A program made the translations under genes and the position numbers. Shown here piece after piece: positions 34,274-46,110 of a stretch of DNA of 64,000 nt. The DNA is from Sphingomonas panacisoli (GTDB taxonomy: Bacteria; Pseudomonadota; Alphaproteobacteria; Sphingomonadales; Sphingomonadaceae), in contig NZ_CP042306.1 in assembly GCF_007859635.1 (NCBI RefSeq), forward strand, positions 2,666,001-2,730,000, read 5' to 3'. Within the stretch, counting starts at the first letter, position 1. The number at the start of each line of letters is the position of its first letter. The notes beneath the pieces are model-generated. The model did not search any database. It was not told the DNA's origin and was given only the letters and a program-made list of their open reading frames with translations.

Positions 34274-35836
34274 ATGGCGCCGGTAATGGCTAGCGATCTG
34301 CGCAAGACTGGATGGCGATGGGTGGCGGCGCTGGCGCTGGCGTTCGCCACGATCCTGTTTCCCGTCCGCGTCGCCGCCGACGACATCGCCGCCACGTCGC
34401 GCAGCGTGGTCCGCGTCGTCACCATCGCGATCGTCGATCAGGAAGTCGTCGGATTCGGCCATGGCTCGGGCTTCGCGGTCGGGCCGAACCGGATCGTCAC
34501 CAACGCGCACGTCGTGGCACTCGCGCAGCAATATCCCGACAATGTCGTGATCGGCGTGGTGCCGTCCGAGGGCAGCAAATCGTATCAGGGCCGCGTCATC
34601 GCGATCGACAGCAAGCGCGACCTGGCGCTGATCGAGATCGTCGGGGCGAAAATTCCGCCGGCCACGCTCTACGGCGGATCGCTCGACGACAGCACCGGGC
34701 TCGTCTCGCTCGGCTATCCGGGCAATGTCGATATCGCCAGCGCGCAGTCGGCCGCCGATTACATCAAGCCGCTCGCGCCCGTCCGGTCGGAGGGGTCGCT
34801 GTCCGCGACGCGGACGGTCAACGGCGTCAGCGTGCTGCTCCACACCGCCAGCATTTCGCGCGGCAATTCGGGCGGACCGGTGCTCGACCGCTGCGGCCGC
34901 GTGCTTGGGGTCAATTCAGCCATCACCAAGGGGCAGGAAGGCGACGCCAATTTTGCCTTCGCGATCAGCGAGGCCGAGCTCGCCGCGTTCCTCAACCAGG
35001 CCAAGCAACCGTTCGCCGCGGTTACCAATCCGTGCATGACGCTCGAAGCGCGGTTGAGCGCGGATCAGGCCGCCGACCGCGCCGCCGCCGAAGCCGCCGA
35101 TGCCACTCGCCGCGACGCTGCGGCCAAGACGCAACTGGCGCGCGAGCAAGCGGCCGAGCAGGCGCGGATCGATGCCCAGCGCAGCACCGAGAACGTCATC
35201 GCGATCGCAGCACTGATGCTCGTCCTCGGCGCGCTGGCGGTCGGCGGCGGCGGAATGCTCTATCAGCGCGACAAGCAGCGCGAGGCGGTTTGGGCGGCGT
35301 CGGCGGGCGGCGTGCTGATGCTGGCGGCGATCATCGTGTTCGTGCTGCGCCCCGGCGACAAGCCGATCCCGGCCAAGGGCGGGTACGAAGTGCCGGTCGC
35401 CAACCTGAGCCCGACTCCAGCGATCCTCCCGCTCGGCAAGATGGTGTGCAAGTTCGTCCCCGACCGCAGCCGCCTGACGGTGTCGAGCGGATCCGATGTC
35501 AGCCTCGATTGGGGCCAGGACGGCTGCATGAACGAGCGCACGCAATATGCCGACGATAACGGCAAATGGGTCCGCGTGCTGGTGCCGGGCGACGAACAGA
35601 CCGTGTCGGTCGTCGAATTCGACCCGAAGACGCGCGCCTATACCAACTATCGCTACTTCCTGAGCGCCGACCAGATGGATGCCGCGCGCAAGATCCGCTC
35701 GCAAATCCCGCTGAAGCAATGTTCCGCCGACGCGCAGGCGCGCACGCAGCTCGGCACGCAGCAGCAATCGATCCGCGCCGCGCTACCGCCCAGCTATAGC
35801 GAGAAGCTGGTCTATTCCTGCGCGCCGGCCAACTGA
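34274..35836 (+). CDS. HtrA-like trypsin-fold serine protease with extra membrane segments
   Basis: The 520-residue product has an N-terminal membrane segment or signal (WVAALALAFATILFPVRVAA, about 15-34) followed by a trypsin-like domain with a full triad: His79 (TNAHVV), Asp116 (KRDLALIEI) and Ser199 (GNSGGPV). No PDZ domain follows. Instead there is an Ala/Gln/Arg-rich coiled coil (about 255-305), then two membrane helices (about 309-332 and 337-357), and a C-terminal domain of about 150 residues with several Cys. Topology inferred: protease and C-terminal domain on the periplasmic side, or split across the membrane. ATG 34274 is used; 34286 is possible. It ends in a 25-base overlap with the convergent CPBP gene. 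Confidence 0.85.
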   Translation: MAPVMASDLRKTGWRWVAALALAFATILFPVRVAADDIAATSRSVVRVVTIAIVDQEVVGFGHGSGFAVGPNRIVTNAHVVALAQQYPDNVVIGVVPSEGSKSYQGRVIAIDSKRDLALIEIVGAKIPPATLYGGSLDDSTGLVSLGYPGNVDIASAQSAADYIKPLAPVRSEGSLSATRTVNGVSVLLHTASISRGNSGGPVLDRCGRVLGVNSAITKGQEGDANFAFAISEAELAAFLNQAKQPFAAVTNPCMTLEARLSADQAADRAAAEAADATRRDAAAKTQLAREQAAEQARIDAQRSTENVIAIAALMLVLGALAVGGGGMLYQRDKQREAVWAASAGGVLMLAAIIVFVLRPGDKPIPAKGGYEVPVANLSPTPAILPLGKMVCKFVPDRSRLTVSSGSDVSLDWGQDGCMNERTQYADDNGKWVRVLVPGDEQTVSVVEFDPKTRAYTNYRYFLSADQMDAARKIRSQIPLKQCSADAQARTQLGTQQQSIRAALPPSYSEKLVYSCAPAN

Positions 35837-36711
35837 CGGCGGCGGACCCAGGACGGCGCGATGAAGTTGCCGCGCCGCCATGCGATAACGAGGAACACGA
35901 CGCCGACCGCGGTCGCCACCGCCATCGCCGGCAACGACGCTTCCGGTCCGAACGCCCCGCCCGTAATGAGGTCCGATCCGCCGATCCAAGGCCGTAGCAA
36001 GCCGTCTATGCTCAATCCCGACACCGGCGTGCCGTAGATCCCGCCCTCGGCGAAGTTCCACGCCGCGTGTAACCCGATCGCGACCCACAACCGCCGCGTG
36101 ATCATGTAGACCGCCGCCAGCATGATCCCTGCTTCGAATGCGATACCGGCCGCGGCGACCCAGGTTGCGTTTGGGTTGGCGAGATGGCCGGCGCCGAAGA
36201 ATGCCGCCGATAATGCCAGTGCGGCCCAGCTCCCCAACCACCGCTCGAACAGCCGGAAGAACAGTCCGCGGATCGCGATCTCCTCGCTGAAGCCCGGAAA
36301 GATGCCGATCGACAACGCAAGCGGCAGCACCTCCGCGCCGCGCGTGCCGATCACGCGATAGCTGCCCAACGCCGCGATCACGCCGACGACCACGCTCAAC
36401 AGCGCCACGCCGATCGCAAACCCGATCGCCAGTTCCTTGGCCGCCGGCGGAAAAGCGAATTCATCGACCGGCCGACGCTCAACGAAGCGAACGAACAGCC
36501 AATAAGCGCCGAAGAAGATGCCCGCACCAATGAACGCGCTCAGGAGTCCGGCCGAATCATTGGTCTTCGCCCCCATCGCCCGGTTGATCGTTCCGTACAG
36601 AAGCACGCACGCTAAAATCATCGGTACCGACAGGACCAGCAAGGTCATCGGGTGATGGATGAAGCGCCACACTACGCTGCCCGGTGGTGTGTTCGGTTCG
36701 CAAGGCTGCAT
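35812..36711 (-). CDS. CPBP-family intramembrane glutamic endopeptidase
   Basis: These polytopic proteins are related to CAAX prenyl proteases. The 299-residue product has about seven or eight hydrophobic segments and the family's catalytic motifs in order: E-E-x-x-x-R (Glu143, Glu144, Arg148 in FSEEIAIRG), F-x-x-x-H (His176 in FFGAGH), and H-x-x-x-N (His215, Asn219 in LHAAWNF). All key residues are present, so it should be active. Substrate unknown. The gene is alone and overlaps the 3' end of the HtrA-like gene on the other strand. Confidence 0.92.
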   Translation of the reverse strand: MQPCEPNTPPGSVVWRFIHHPMTLLVLSVPMILACVLLYGTINRAMGAKTNDSAGLLSAFIGAGIFFGAYWLFVRFVERRPVDEFAFPPAAKELAIGFAIGVALLSVVVGVIAALGSYRVIGTRGAEVLPLALSIGIFPGFSEEIAIRGLFFRLFERWLGSWAALALSAAFFGAGHLANPNATWVAAAGIAFEAGIMLAAVYMITRRLWVAIGLHAAWNFAEGGIYGTPVSGLSIDGLLRPWIGGSDLITGGAFGPEASLPAMAVATAVGVVFLVIAWRRGNFIAPSWVRRRQLAGAQE

Positions 36712-36748
36712 GACGTCCCTCCTCGGGCGCCGAGCCTAGTCCAGCGAT

Positions 36749-37216
36749 CTAGCCTCTGTCGATCCGCGCGGCGAAGCAGCCGGGCTTGGCATTGTAGGCG
36801 TGGAGGTAGGCGACCGCCGGATCGGCCAGCCACGGCTCGATCACCGCGTCGAGTTCGCTACCGTCGATCACGTCGGCCTTGAGCAGCATGCCCTCATCGT
36901 CGAACGCGCGCAGCGCCAATAGGCGGCGCGCCAGTTGAAGTGGCACCGCATCGCGATATTCCGCCGCTTCGGTTGCGCCCTCGCGGACGTAGATCGCGTA
37001 GGACCCGCGATAGGGACTATCGACCGGCAGATGCTGATGGTTGAGCAGGATAAGGTCCTCGCCCGGTTCGGCATCCTCCAGCGTCACCCGGCAGGGAAAG
37101 CCCGGCTTGGTGTCGGCACGGCGGCGGACGGCATTGTGTTCGGCCAGCGCGGCGTCGCTCAACCCGAACAGATGCTCGAAAGACGCCGGGTCGAGGCCGC
37201 GGATCATATAGGCCAT
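36749..37216 (-). CDS. DUF1203-family protein
   Basis: The 155-residue product matches DUF1203, seen from R-G-L-D-P-A-x-F near 5, G-F-P-C-R-V-T-L-E-D-A-x-x-G-E near 38-51, and a C-terminal Y-L-H-A-Y-N-A-K-P-G-C-F-A-A-R-I-D. The family has no established function. The ATG at 37216 overlaps the ada stop as TGATG, so it is translationally coupled to ada and probably shares its regulation, which hints at a role after alkylation damage; that link is an inference from position only. Confidence 0.88.
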   Translation of the reverse strand: MAYMIRGLDPASFEHLFGLSDAALAEHNAVRRRADTKPGFPCRVTLEDAEPGEDLILLNHQHLPVDSPYRGSYAIYVREGATEAAEYRDAVPLQLARRLLALRAFDDEGMLLKADVIDGSELDAVIEPWLADPAVAYLHAYNAKPGCFAARIDRG

Positions 37217-38250
37217 CACTTCACGCCTTCGCGGGTGCGCAATGCAACTTTGCGATCGACACCATAAGCATAGCCGCCGATCGACCCGTCGCTGCGTTGC
37301 GCGCGGTGGCAGGGGACGACGACCACGACATGGTTCTTGCCGCAAGCGGTGCCGGCGGCGCGCACCGCCTTAGGATTACCGGCCGCGGCGGCGAGTTCGG
37401 CATAGGTGCGCGTCTCGCCCGCCGGAGTCTCGCGCAACGCCTGCCACACCGCTTCCTGGAACGCGGTCCCCTGGACGTCGAGCGGCAAGTCATGGTCGCG
37501 CTCGGGCGATTCGACGCTTTCCACGACGCGCGCAGCCAGGCTCGCCAGCGCCGCGCCGCCCTGAACGATTTCTGCCTTGGGGAAGTGCTGCGCGAGGCTC
37601 AGCGCATCCTCGTCGAAGGCGACGCGACACAATCCCTTGTCGGTCGCCGCGATCAGCAATTTGCCCAAGCTGGTGTCGGCGATCGTCCAGCGGATCGTCA
37701 CGCCCGCGCCGCCCTTGCGCCACGCACTCGGCGTCATGCCCAGCCGCCGCGCACCGCCTTCGTAGAAACGGCTCGGTGCCGAATAGCCGGCTTCGTAGAT
37801 CGCGCCGGTCACGCTGTCCTCGCTCTTCAGCGCCGCCGCGACCCGCGTCGCGCGCAGGCCCCGCGCATAGGCCGCCGGCGTCACCCCGGTCGCGCGCTTG
37901 AACAAGCGGTGGAAATGATGCGGCGCATAGTCGACCAGATCGGCAAGTTGCTCGAGCGGAATGACGTCCTCCGCCGCTTCGATCAGCGCCACGGCCTTCG
38001 CAACGGCAATGCGATCGCGGCCGACCTCGTCGGGCTTGCAGCGCAGGCAGGCGCGATACCCGGCGGCGCGCGCCTCGGCACCGTCACGAAAGAACTCGAC
38101 ATGCTTGCGCTTCGGGTGCCGCGCCGGGCAGCTCGGCTTGCAATAGATGCCGGTGGTCTTGACCGCGCCGACGAAGCGCCCGTCGAACGCGCGATCGCGG
38201 CGTTCGAAAGCGGCCCAGGCGGCGGTGGCGTCGATGAGGTCGTTTGTCAT
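37216..38250 (-). CDS. ada: Ada: bifunctional DNA methyltransferase repair protein and AraC-type regulator
   Basis: Ada removes methyl groups from phosphotriesters and O6-methylguanine and activates the adaptive response. The 344-residue product has three modules. The zinc-Cys N-terminal domain has Cys37, Cys41, Cys68 and Cys71; Cys37 in G-I-Y-C-K-P-S-C is the likely methyl acceptor. An AraC helix-turn-helix follows at about 85-180. The C-terminal methyltransferase (about 190-340) carries the acceptor in V-V-V-P-C-H-R-A. All key residues are present. DUF1203 follows in a coupled frame. Methylated-Ada autoregulation is expected from the family; no operator was identified. Confidence 0.96.
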   Translation of the reverse strand: MTNDLIDATAAWAAFERRDRAFDGRFVGAVKTTGIYCKPSCPARHPKRKHVEFFRDGAEARAAGYRACLRCKPDEVGRDRIAVAKAVALIEAAEDVIPLEQLADLVDYAPHHFHRLFKRATGVTPAAYARGLRATRVAAALKSEDSVTGAIYEAGYSAPSRFYEGGARRLGMTPSAWRKGGAGVTIRWTIADTSLGKLLIAATDKGLCRVAFDEDALSLAQHFPKAEIVQGGAALASLAARVVESVESPERDHDLPLDVQGTAFQEAVWQALRETPAGETRTYAELAAAAGNPKAVRAAGTACGKNHVVVVVPCHRAQRSDGSIGGYAYGVDRKVALRTREGVK

Positions 38251-38299
38251 GGCCCCTATTTAAGTGTTCGCACGAAGGCTCGCTTCCCGCCGATTGCGC

Positions 38300-38818
38300 T
38301 CAAAGCGAGCGGTCGATCGCGTAGACGACGTGCACCACCGGCTTGCCCGCCATTTCGGCGCGATGCTCGCGCGGCGTCAGGTATCCGCCGATCTTCTCCA
38401 CCGCCCGGCGCGAGCGGACGTTGGTGTCGCCGACCAGGAAGATGACGCGTTCGACCGAACGGAAGGCGTGGTCGAGCATCAGCGCCTTCATCTCGGTATT
38501 GAACCTTCCGCCCCAATGGCTGCGCGCGAGGAAGGTCCAGCCGATCTCGACCTCGCCCGGTTCGGCGCGGTCGAATTCGTAGCGCGAGCTACCGATGATC
38601 TCGCCCGTCGCGCGATCGATCGCGACGAGCATGCCGCCCGACGCGATGCCGTCGTCGAAGAATTTGCGGAACACGGACTCCTGCCAGCGGTCGTGCGCCG
38701 GATGGACTTCCCAGATCTGCGGATCGCTCGCGACGGCGAACAGCGCGGCGAAATCGTCGGGCGTAGCGGGTCTCAGTTCGATCAGGTCGCCCGTCAGATG
38801 TGGTTGGCGATCCATCAT
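38300..38818 (-). CDS. GNAT-family N-acetyltransferase (RimJ/RimL-like)
   Basis: The 172-residue product has the GNAT layout of the RimJ/L type: an N-terminal L-I-E-L-R-P-A-T-P-D-D-F, a central I-G-S-S-R-Y, a V-E-I-G-W-T-F-L strand, and a C-terminal G-D-T-N-V-R-S-R-R-A-V-E-K-I-G near 130-144, where the acetyl-CoA site and the S-R-R-A-x-E-K-x-G motif lie. Substrate unknown. Its ATG overlaps the stop of the upstream membrane protein gene by four bases, so the two are co-translated. Confidence 0.9.
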   Translation of the reverse strand: MMDRQPHLTGDLIELRPATPDDFAALFAVASDPQIWEVHPAHDRWQESVFRKFFDDGIASGGMLVAIDRATGEIIGSSRYEFDRAEPGEVEIGWTFLARSHWGGRFNTEMKALMLDHAFRSVERVIFLVGDTNVRSRRAVEKIGGYLTPREHRAEMAGKPVVHVVYAIDRSL

Positions 38819-39201
38819 TTGGGCGTCGAGCTGGGCGCCGGCGAGGGGTCGTCAGCCGGCCGGGCGCCTTGCGTGACGACCAGGTCGCCGGGAGCCTCGG
38901 CTTTCGCGCTTGGTTGCTCGACGTTAGCGATTGGCTCGGCGGTTGCCGATGGCTGCGCGGTAGGGAACGGCGTGTGCGGGATACTCATGAAATAGGCCGT
39001 GCCCCCGGCGAGAATGGCACCCAGGGCGATGAAGAACAGCAGCAGGAAGCGATTCGTCCTGCCGCCGCTATTCGGCGAGACTGGAGACACTAAGGTCGCT
39101 GACGACACCGCGGGTTCAGGCGAAACGGGTGGACCGCTGTGTAGCAAAGGCGGAACAGCCATATCATCGGGCCTGACGCCCTCCAGCGGATCCCGACTCA
39201 T
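38815..39201 (-). CDS. Single-pass membrane protein, unknown function
   Basis: The 128-residue product has a cytoplasmic N-terminus of about 50 residues rich in Pro, Ser and Val, one membrane helix (about 51-71, FLLLFFIALGAILAGGTAYF), and a Pro/Ala/Ser-rich exported tail of about 55 residues. No domain is recognised. It overlaps the acetyltransferase gene downstream by four bases, so they form an operon. The tail could be a cell-wall-spanning spacer or a binding region; this is inferred from composition only. Confidence 0.75.
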   Translation of the reverse strand: MSRDPLEGVRPDDMAVPPLLHSGPPVSPEPAVSSATLVSPVSPNSGGRTNRFLLLFFIALGAILAGGTAYFMSIPHTPFPTAQPSATAEPIANVEQPSAKAEAPGDLVVTQGARPADDPSPAPSSTPK

Positions 39202-39232
39202 CGCCTCGCCTCCCCTCCCCGTCAGCGATCTA

Positions 39233-39910
39233 TCACGACATCAATCGTTCGTAGAAGCCGCCATAGCGTCCGGCCGGGTCGACCAGATGGATCTCCAAAA
39301 TCCAGAACCGCTCCTGCCCCAACGGATCGGGATCGCGCAGCCGCCCAGGATTCTCGGGATTGATCCGGTAGAAATCTTTCTCGCCCGGCAGGTGCGCATG
39401 CGGGAATTCGCCGACGATATGTCCCGCGATCACCCCGCCGAAACGCCAGCCAGCCGCGGCGGCATTGTCGCACGCGAAGGCATAGAGGTCGGCGCCGGTG
39501 ACATCGGGATCGCTATCGAACCGCGCCTTCACCGCATCGAACTGCGTCGAAAGGTCGGCGACCAGCCGATGCTTGTCGGGATCGTCGCCGACGACGTAGC
39601 TGCGCCCGACATCCGCCTCCCACTCTTCGAACACTGGCCCCAGATCGAGATAGACCAAATCGTCGTCGGCGATCGTCAGGACCGGCGGATTGTCGCGCGC
39701 GGTGGCAAGGCCGTTGGCGCCGGCGCGAACGATCCTTTTGTGCCAATGCTTCTCGACGCCGAACTCGGCGAGCGCGAACGCGTAGATGTCTTGCTCGACC
39801 TCCCGCTCGGTCCGCCCGGCCGCGACCAGCCCGCGCGCCTCGATCATGTCGAGCAGCGCCAGCGCCTTCCCTTCGGCGGCGTGCAGTTCGGCGCGGCGGT
39901 CGGTGGTCAC
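39233..39910 (-). CDS. M24-family metallopeptidase (aminopeptidase P/creatinase fold)
   Basis: The 225-residue product is the pita-bread catalytic domain alone: metal ligands appear as D-D-L-V-Y-L-D-L-G near 76-84, a following E-A-D-V-G-R-S near 90-96, G-H-I-V-G near 155-159, and late I-L-E-I-H-L near 205-210. The GTG at 39910 overlaps the stop of the upstream gene (GTGA). The start is also where similarity begins (R-R-A-E-L-H-A-A-E-G). Members cleave Xaa-Pro or methionine ends, or act on creatine; the substrate here is open. It is paired with an unknown 280-residue protein. Confidence 0.85.
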   Translation of the reverse strand: MTTDRRAELHAAEGKALALLDMIEARGLVAAGRTEREVEQDIYAFALAEFGVEKHWHKRIVRAGANGLATARDNPPVLTIADDDLVYLDLGPVFEEWEADVGRSYVVGDDPDKHRLVADLSTQFDAVKARFDSDPDVTGADLYAFACDNAAAAGWRFGGVIAGHIVGEFPHAHLPGEKDFYRINPENPGRLRDPDPLGQERFWILEIHLVDPAGRYGGFYERLMS

Positions 39911-40749
39911 TTCGCCTTGGCCGCCTTGATGCTCTTCGAAATGACGATCTCGGCCAGCCGTGCGCCGGGGATCAGGATGCCGGCCGCCTCGACGCCCGCA
40001 TTGATCAGGAACTCGGCATCGACCGCCCGGCCCAGGAATTGTTCGAACGTGTTGCCGCCGACCTTGGTTTCGCCGGTGACCCCGTCGAACTCGACCACGG
40101 CCTCCTTGCCCTGCCAGCGATAGCGGAACGCATAGACCGGGCGGTAATAGAGATCGATGTGATGGATCGAGAGCTTCTCCTCCAGCACGCGGTCCGCAGT
40201 GATTCGCTCGATCGAACTGGCCAGCACGTCGCGAACCAGCATCGACGCCTTGGCCTGGGGCGGAACGACCACCGCGCCATCGGCGGCGGTCTTGGCCAGG
40301 ATGTCGGCGTCGATCAGCGTCGCGTTGTGGCCTAGGTATAGGGCAGCGCCGGCATCGGCCGCCCCGCTGATCGCGTCGTAATAAGCGGCGCGGTGAATTT
40401 CGTCGTGGCATCGCTCGACGCCGCTGATCGTGAACGCGCCGGTATCGACGGGATGCGTCTTCCCGTCGGCCTCGACCTGCACGACGTTGGGATCGACCGG
40501 CACGCGATAGTCCTTCGCGCGCTCGTACGTCATCGTCGCGGTACACGCGACGTGGTAGAACGGCTGCAACCGCCGCTCGCGGTAGACGGTCTCGAAATCC
40601 TCGTCCTTGGGCCGTGACAGGAAGCTACCGATCTTCGCCATCGTCCCGAACGCGTCGGTCCGCTTGATCCATGCGCGCCCCTCCGCATGGTCCATGTTGA
40701 ACCGGTCGGCGAGCAGCAGCATTCGTTCCTGGGCGAGTTCGACGTCCAT
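39907..40749 (-). CDS. Conserved-looking protein of unknown function, coupled to M24 peptidase
   Basis: The 280-residue soluble protein starts after GGGGGACC at ATG 40749. I do not recognise a domain. It has an N-terminal helical region, then an alternating strand pattern (about 60-130), a region with S-S-I-E-R-I-T-A-D-R-V-L (about 171-182), and Y-Y-R-P-V-Y-A-F-R-Y-R-W-Q-G-K-E-A-V-V-E (about 194-213), which resembles a beta hairpin. A last helical segment ends with several Lys and Ala. There is no signal peptide. GTGA overlap with the peptidase gene means tight coupling, so it may be a partner or substrate of that enzyme. Function unknown. Confidence 0.75.
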   Translation of the reverse strand: MDVELAQERMLLLADRFNMDHAEGRAWIKRTDAFGTMAKIGSFLSRPKDEDFETVYRERRLQPFYHVACTATMTYERAKDYRVPVDPNVVQVEADGKTHPVDTGAFTISGVERCHDEIHRAAYYDAISGAADAGAALYLGHNATLIDADILAKTAADGAVVVPPQAKASMLVRDVLASSIERITADRVLEEKLSIHHIDLYYRPVYAFRYRWQGKEAVVEFDGVTGETKVGGNTFEQFLGRAVDAEFLINAGVEAAGILIPGARLAEIVISKSIKAAKAK

Positions 40750-40920
40750 CCGGTCCCCCTGTGGCGGAAAACACAATCGACACGGCGAACGCCGCGGGGT
40801 CAAGCGGGTTGCATCCCACGCCCCCCTTTGCTAGTCGCGCGCCAACCCATCCGAGGGCGGCTAACGGGCTGCCCTCTTTTCGTATGGGCAACATTACCTT
40901 TTCAAGAGGACCCTCATCGC

Positions 40921-43010
<2,090 letters not shown>

Positions 43011-43019
43011 GTGACTAAC

Positions 43020-43082
43020 CGTCACCCCAGCGAAAGCTGGGGTCTCGTGCGGCTTGAGATCCCAGCGTTCGCTGGGATGACG
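43020..43082. repeat. Palindromic repeat (family A) between atpA and atpG
   Basis: GTCACCCCAGCGAAAGCTGG (from 43021) pairs imperfectly with CCCAGCGTTCGCTGGGATGA (43061-43080). Each half is also a small hairpin. It is in the transcribed gap within the F1 operon. Confidence 0.8.
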
Positions 43083-43096
43083 AAATTGGGAAAACG

Positions 43097-43981
43097 ATGG
43101 CTAGCCTGAAGGCCCTGAAAATCCGGATCAACTCGGTCAAATCGACCCAGAAGATCACCAAGGCGATGAAGATGGTCGCCGCCGCGAAGCTGCGTCGTGC
43201 GCAGGAAGCGGCCGAGGCCGGGCGTCCCTATGCGTCGCGGCTGGAGAAGGTCGTGGCGAGCCTGGCGTCGACCATCACCGTCGGTCCGAACTCGCCGAAA
43301 CTGCTCGCGGGCACCGGCAGGGATCAGGTCCACCTGTTCGTCGTCACCACCAGCGACAAGGGTCTGGCCGGCGCGTTCAACACCAACATCGCGCGCCTGG
43401 CACGGCGCCGTGCCGGCGAGTTGATCGCCCAGGGCAAGACGGTCAAGTTCTACACGATCGGCAAGAAGGGCCGTGCGGTCCTCAACCGCCTGTACCCCAA
43501 CGACTTCGTGCATTCGATCGAGCCGGGCGATCTCGGCAAGCTCGCCTTCGCCGATGCGCGGGGCTATGCCGAGGACTTGATCGCACGTTACGAGGCGGGC
43601 GAGTTCGACGTCGCGCACCTGTTCTATTCGCACTTCAAATCGGTGCTGACGCAGGAACCCACCGAGCAGCAACTCATCCCGGTCTCCATTCCGGCGGCGT
43701 CGGGCATCGCGACCGACGGCGTGTCGGCGGCGGTCGAATACGAGCCCGACGAGGAGGAAATCCTCGCTGATCTCCTTCCGCGTAACGTCGCGATCCAGCT
43801 GTTCCGCGCGATGCGGGAGAATGCCGCGTCGGAGCAGGGGTCGAAGATGACCGCGATGGACAACGCCACGCGCAACGCCGGCGACCTGATCAAGCGATTG
43901 AACATCGTCTACAATCGCCAGCGCCAGGCCGCGATCACGACGGAATTGGTTGAAATTATTTCCGGGGCAGAAGCCCTTTAA
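43097..43981 (+). CDS. atpG: ATP synthase F1 subunit gamma
   Basis: Gamma is the rotating central shaft. The 294-residue product has the paired coiled-coil ends: N-terminal S-T-Q-K-I-T-K-A-M-K-M-V-A-A-A-K-L (about 15-31) and C-terminal N-A-x-R-N-A-G-D-L-I-K-R-L-N-I-V-Y-N-R-Q-R-Q (about 257-278), with the globular Rossmann part between. GGGAAAACG precedes the ATG. It is flanked by palindromic repeats on both sides. Confidence 0.98.
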   Translation: MASLKALKIRINSVKSTQKITKAMKMVAAAKLRRAQEAAEAGRPYASRLEKVVASLASTITVGPNSPKLLAGTGRDQVHLFVVTTSDKGLAGAFNTNIARLARRRAGELIAQGKTVKFYTIGKKGRAVLNRLYPNDFVHSIEPGDLGKLAFADARGYAEDLIARYEAGEFDVAHLFYSHFKSVLTQEPTEQQLIPVSIPAASGIATDGVSAAVEYEPDEEEILADLLPRNVAIQLFRAMRENAASEQGSKMTAMDNATRNAGDLIKRLNIVYNRQRQAAITTELVEIISGAEAL

Positions 43982-43989
43982 TCATCACT

Positions 43990-44058
43990 GTTCCCCGGCG
44001 AAGGCCGGGGCCCAGTTACAAAGGTCCCTCAACTGGACCCCGGCCTTCGCCGGGGAAC
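43990..44058. repeat. Near-perfect 28-bp inverted repeat (family A) between atpG and atpD
   Basis: The left arm 43990-44017 and right arm 44031-44058 match at 27 of 28 positions, with the core CCCCGGCGAAGGCCGGGG. The loop is 13 bases. On mRNA this is a very stable stem located 25 bases before the atpD start. Confidence 0.85.
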
Positions 44059-44064
44059 ACGTAG

Positions 44065-45615
<1,551 letters not shown>

Positions 45616-45761
45616 GCTGGGTCCTTCTCCCCTTGTGGGAGAAGGATACGAAGACTTGGTCGCGGAGCGGCCTAGTCGAAGTTGGATGAGGGGGACTCCC
45701 CCTCACCCTCCCACCGCCTCCGGCGGCGGGCCCCCTCCCTCTCCCACAAGGGGAGAGGGGT
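45616..45761. repeat. Palindromic repeat (family C) between atpD and atpC
   Basis: The left hairpin CCTTCTCCCCTTGTGGGAGA (from 45623) and right hairpin CCTCTCCCACAAGGGGAGAG (45738-45757) are inverted copies of one another; a GAGGGGGACTCCCCCTC hairpin lies between them (near 45689-45705). The whole 146-bp unit fills the atpD-atpC gap inside the F1 operon. Confidence 0.8.
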
Positions 45762-45776
45762 AACAGGACCAAGGCA

Positions 45777-46028
45777 ATGCTGCACTTCGAACTCGTCACC
45801 CCCGAAAAGCTCCTCCGCTCGGAGGAGGTGTATCAGGTCGTCGTCCCCGGCACCGAGGGCGATTTCGGCGTGCTCGAAGGCCATGCGCCGGTCATGTCGA
45901 CGATCCGCGACGGCAACCTTGCGATCTACAAGGCCGAGAAGAGCGAGCCCGAACTGGTGCCGATCCAGGGCGGTTTCGCCGAAGTGTCGGCGACGGGGCT
46001 CACGATATTGGCCGAACAGGCCGGCTGA
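45777..46028 (+). CDS. atpC: ATP synthase F1 subunit epsilon, short form
   Basis: The 83-residue product covers the N-terminal beta-sandwich (F-E-L-V-T-P-E-K-L near 3-11, [11 protein letters not shown] near 23-33, G-G-F-A-E-V near 61-66) and ends where the two C-terminal helices would start. In E. coli epsilon has about 138 residues and those helices inhibit ATP hydrolysis. A short epsilon is common in sphingomonads, so this is likely natural and not a broken gene: the stop is clean and a repeat follows. Loss of the helical arm implies hydrolysis is restrained in another way, for example by an alphaproteobacterial zeta protein encoded elsewhere. Confidence 0.95.
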   Translation: MLHFELVTPEKLLRSEEVYQVVVPGTEGDFGVLEGHAPVMSTIRDGNLAIYKAEKSEPELVPIQGGFAEVSATGLTILAEQAG

Positions 46029-46030
46029 CC

Positions 46031-46103
46031 GCGTCGCCCCAGCGAAAGCTGGGGTCTCAGGCCGCTCCTATCGCAAGAGATGCCAGCTTTCGCTGGCATG
46101 ACG
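46031..46103. repeat. Palindromic repeat (family A) after atpC
   Basis: CGTCGCCCCAGCGAAAGCTG (from 46032) pairs with GCCAGCTTTCGCTGGCATGA (46082-46101). It lies between convergent atpC and the next minus-strand gene, and could end both transcripts. Confidence 0.75.
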
Positions 46104-46110
46104 ACAGGGT

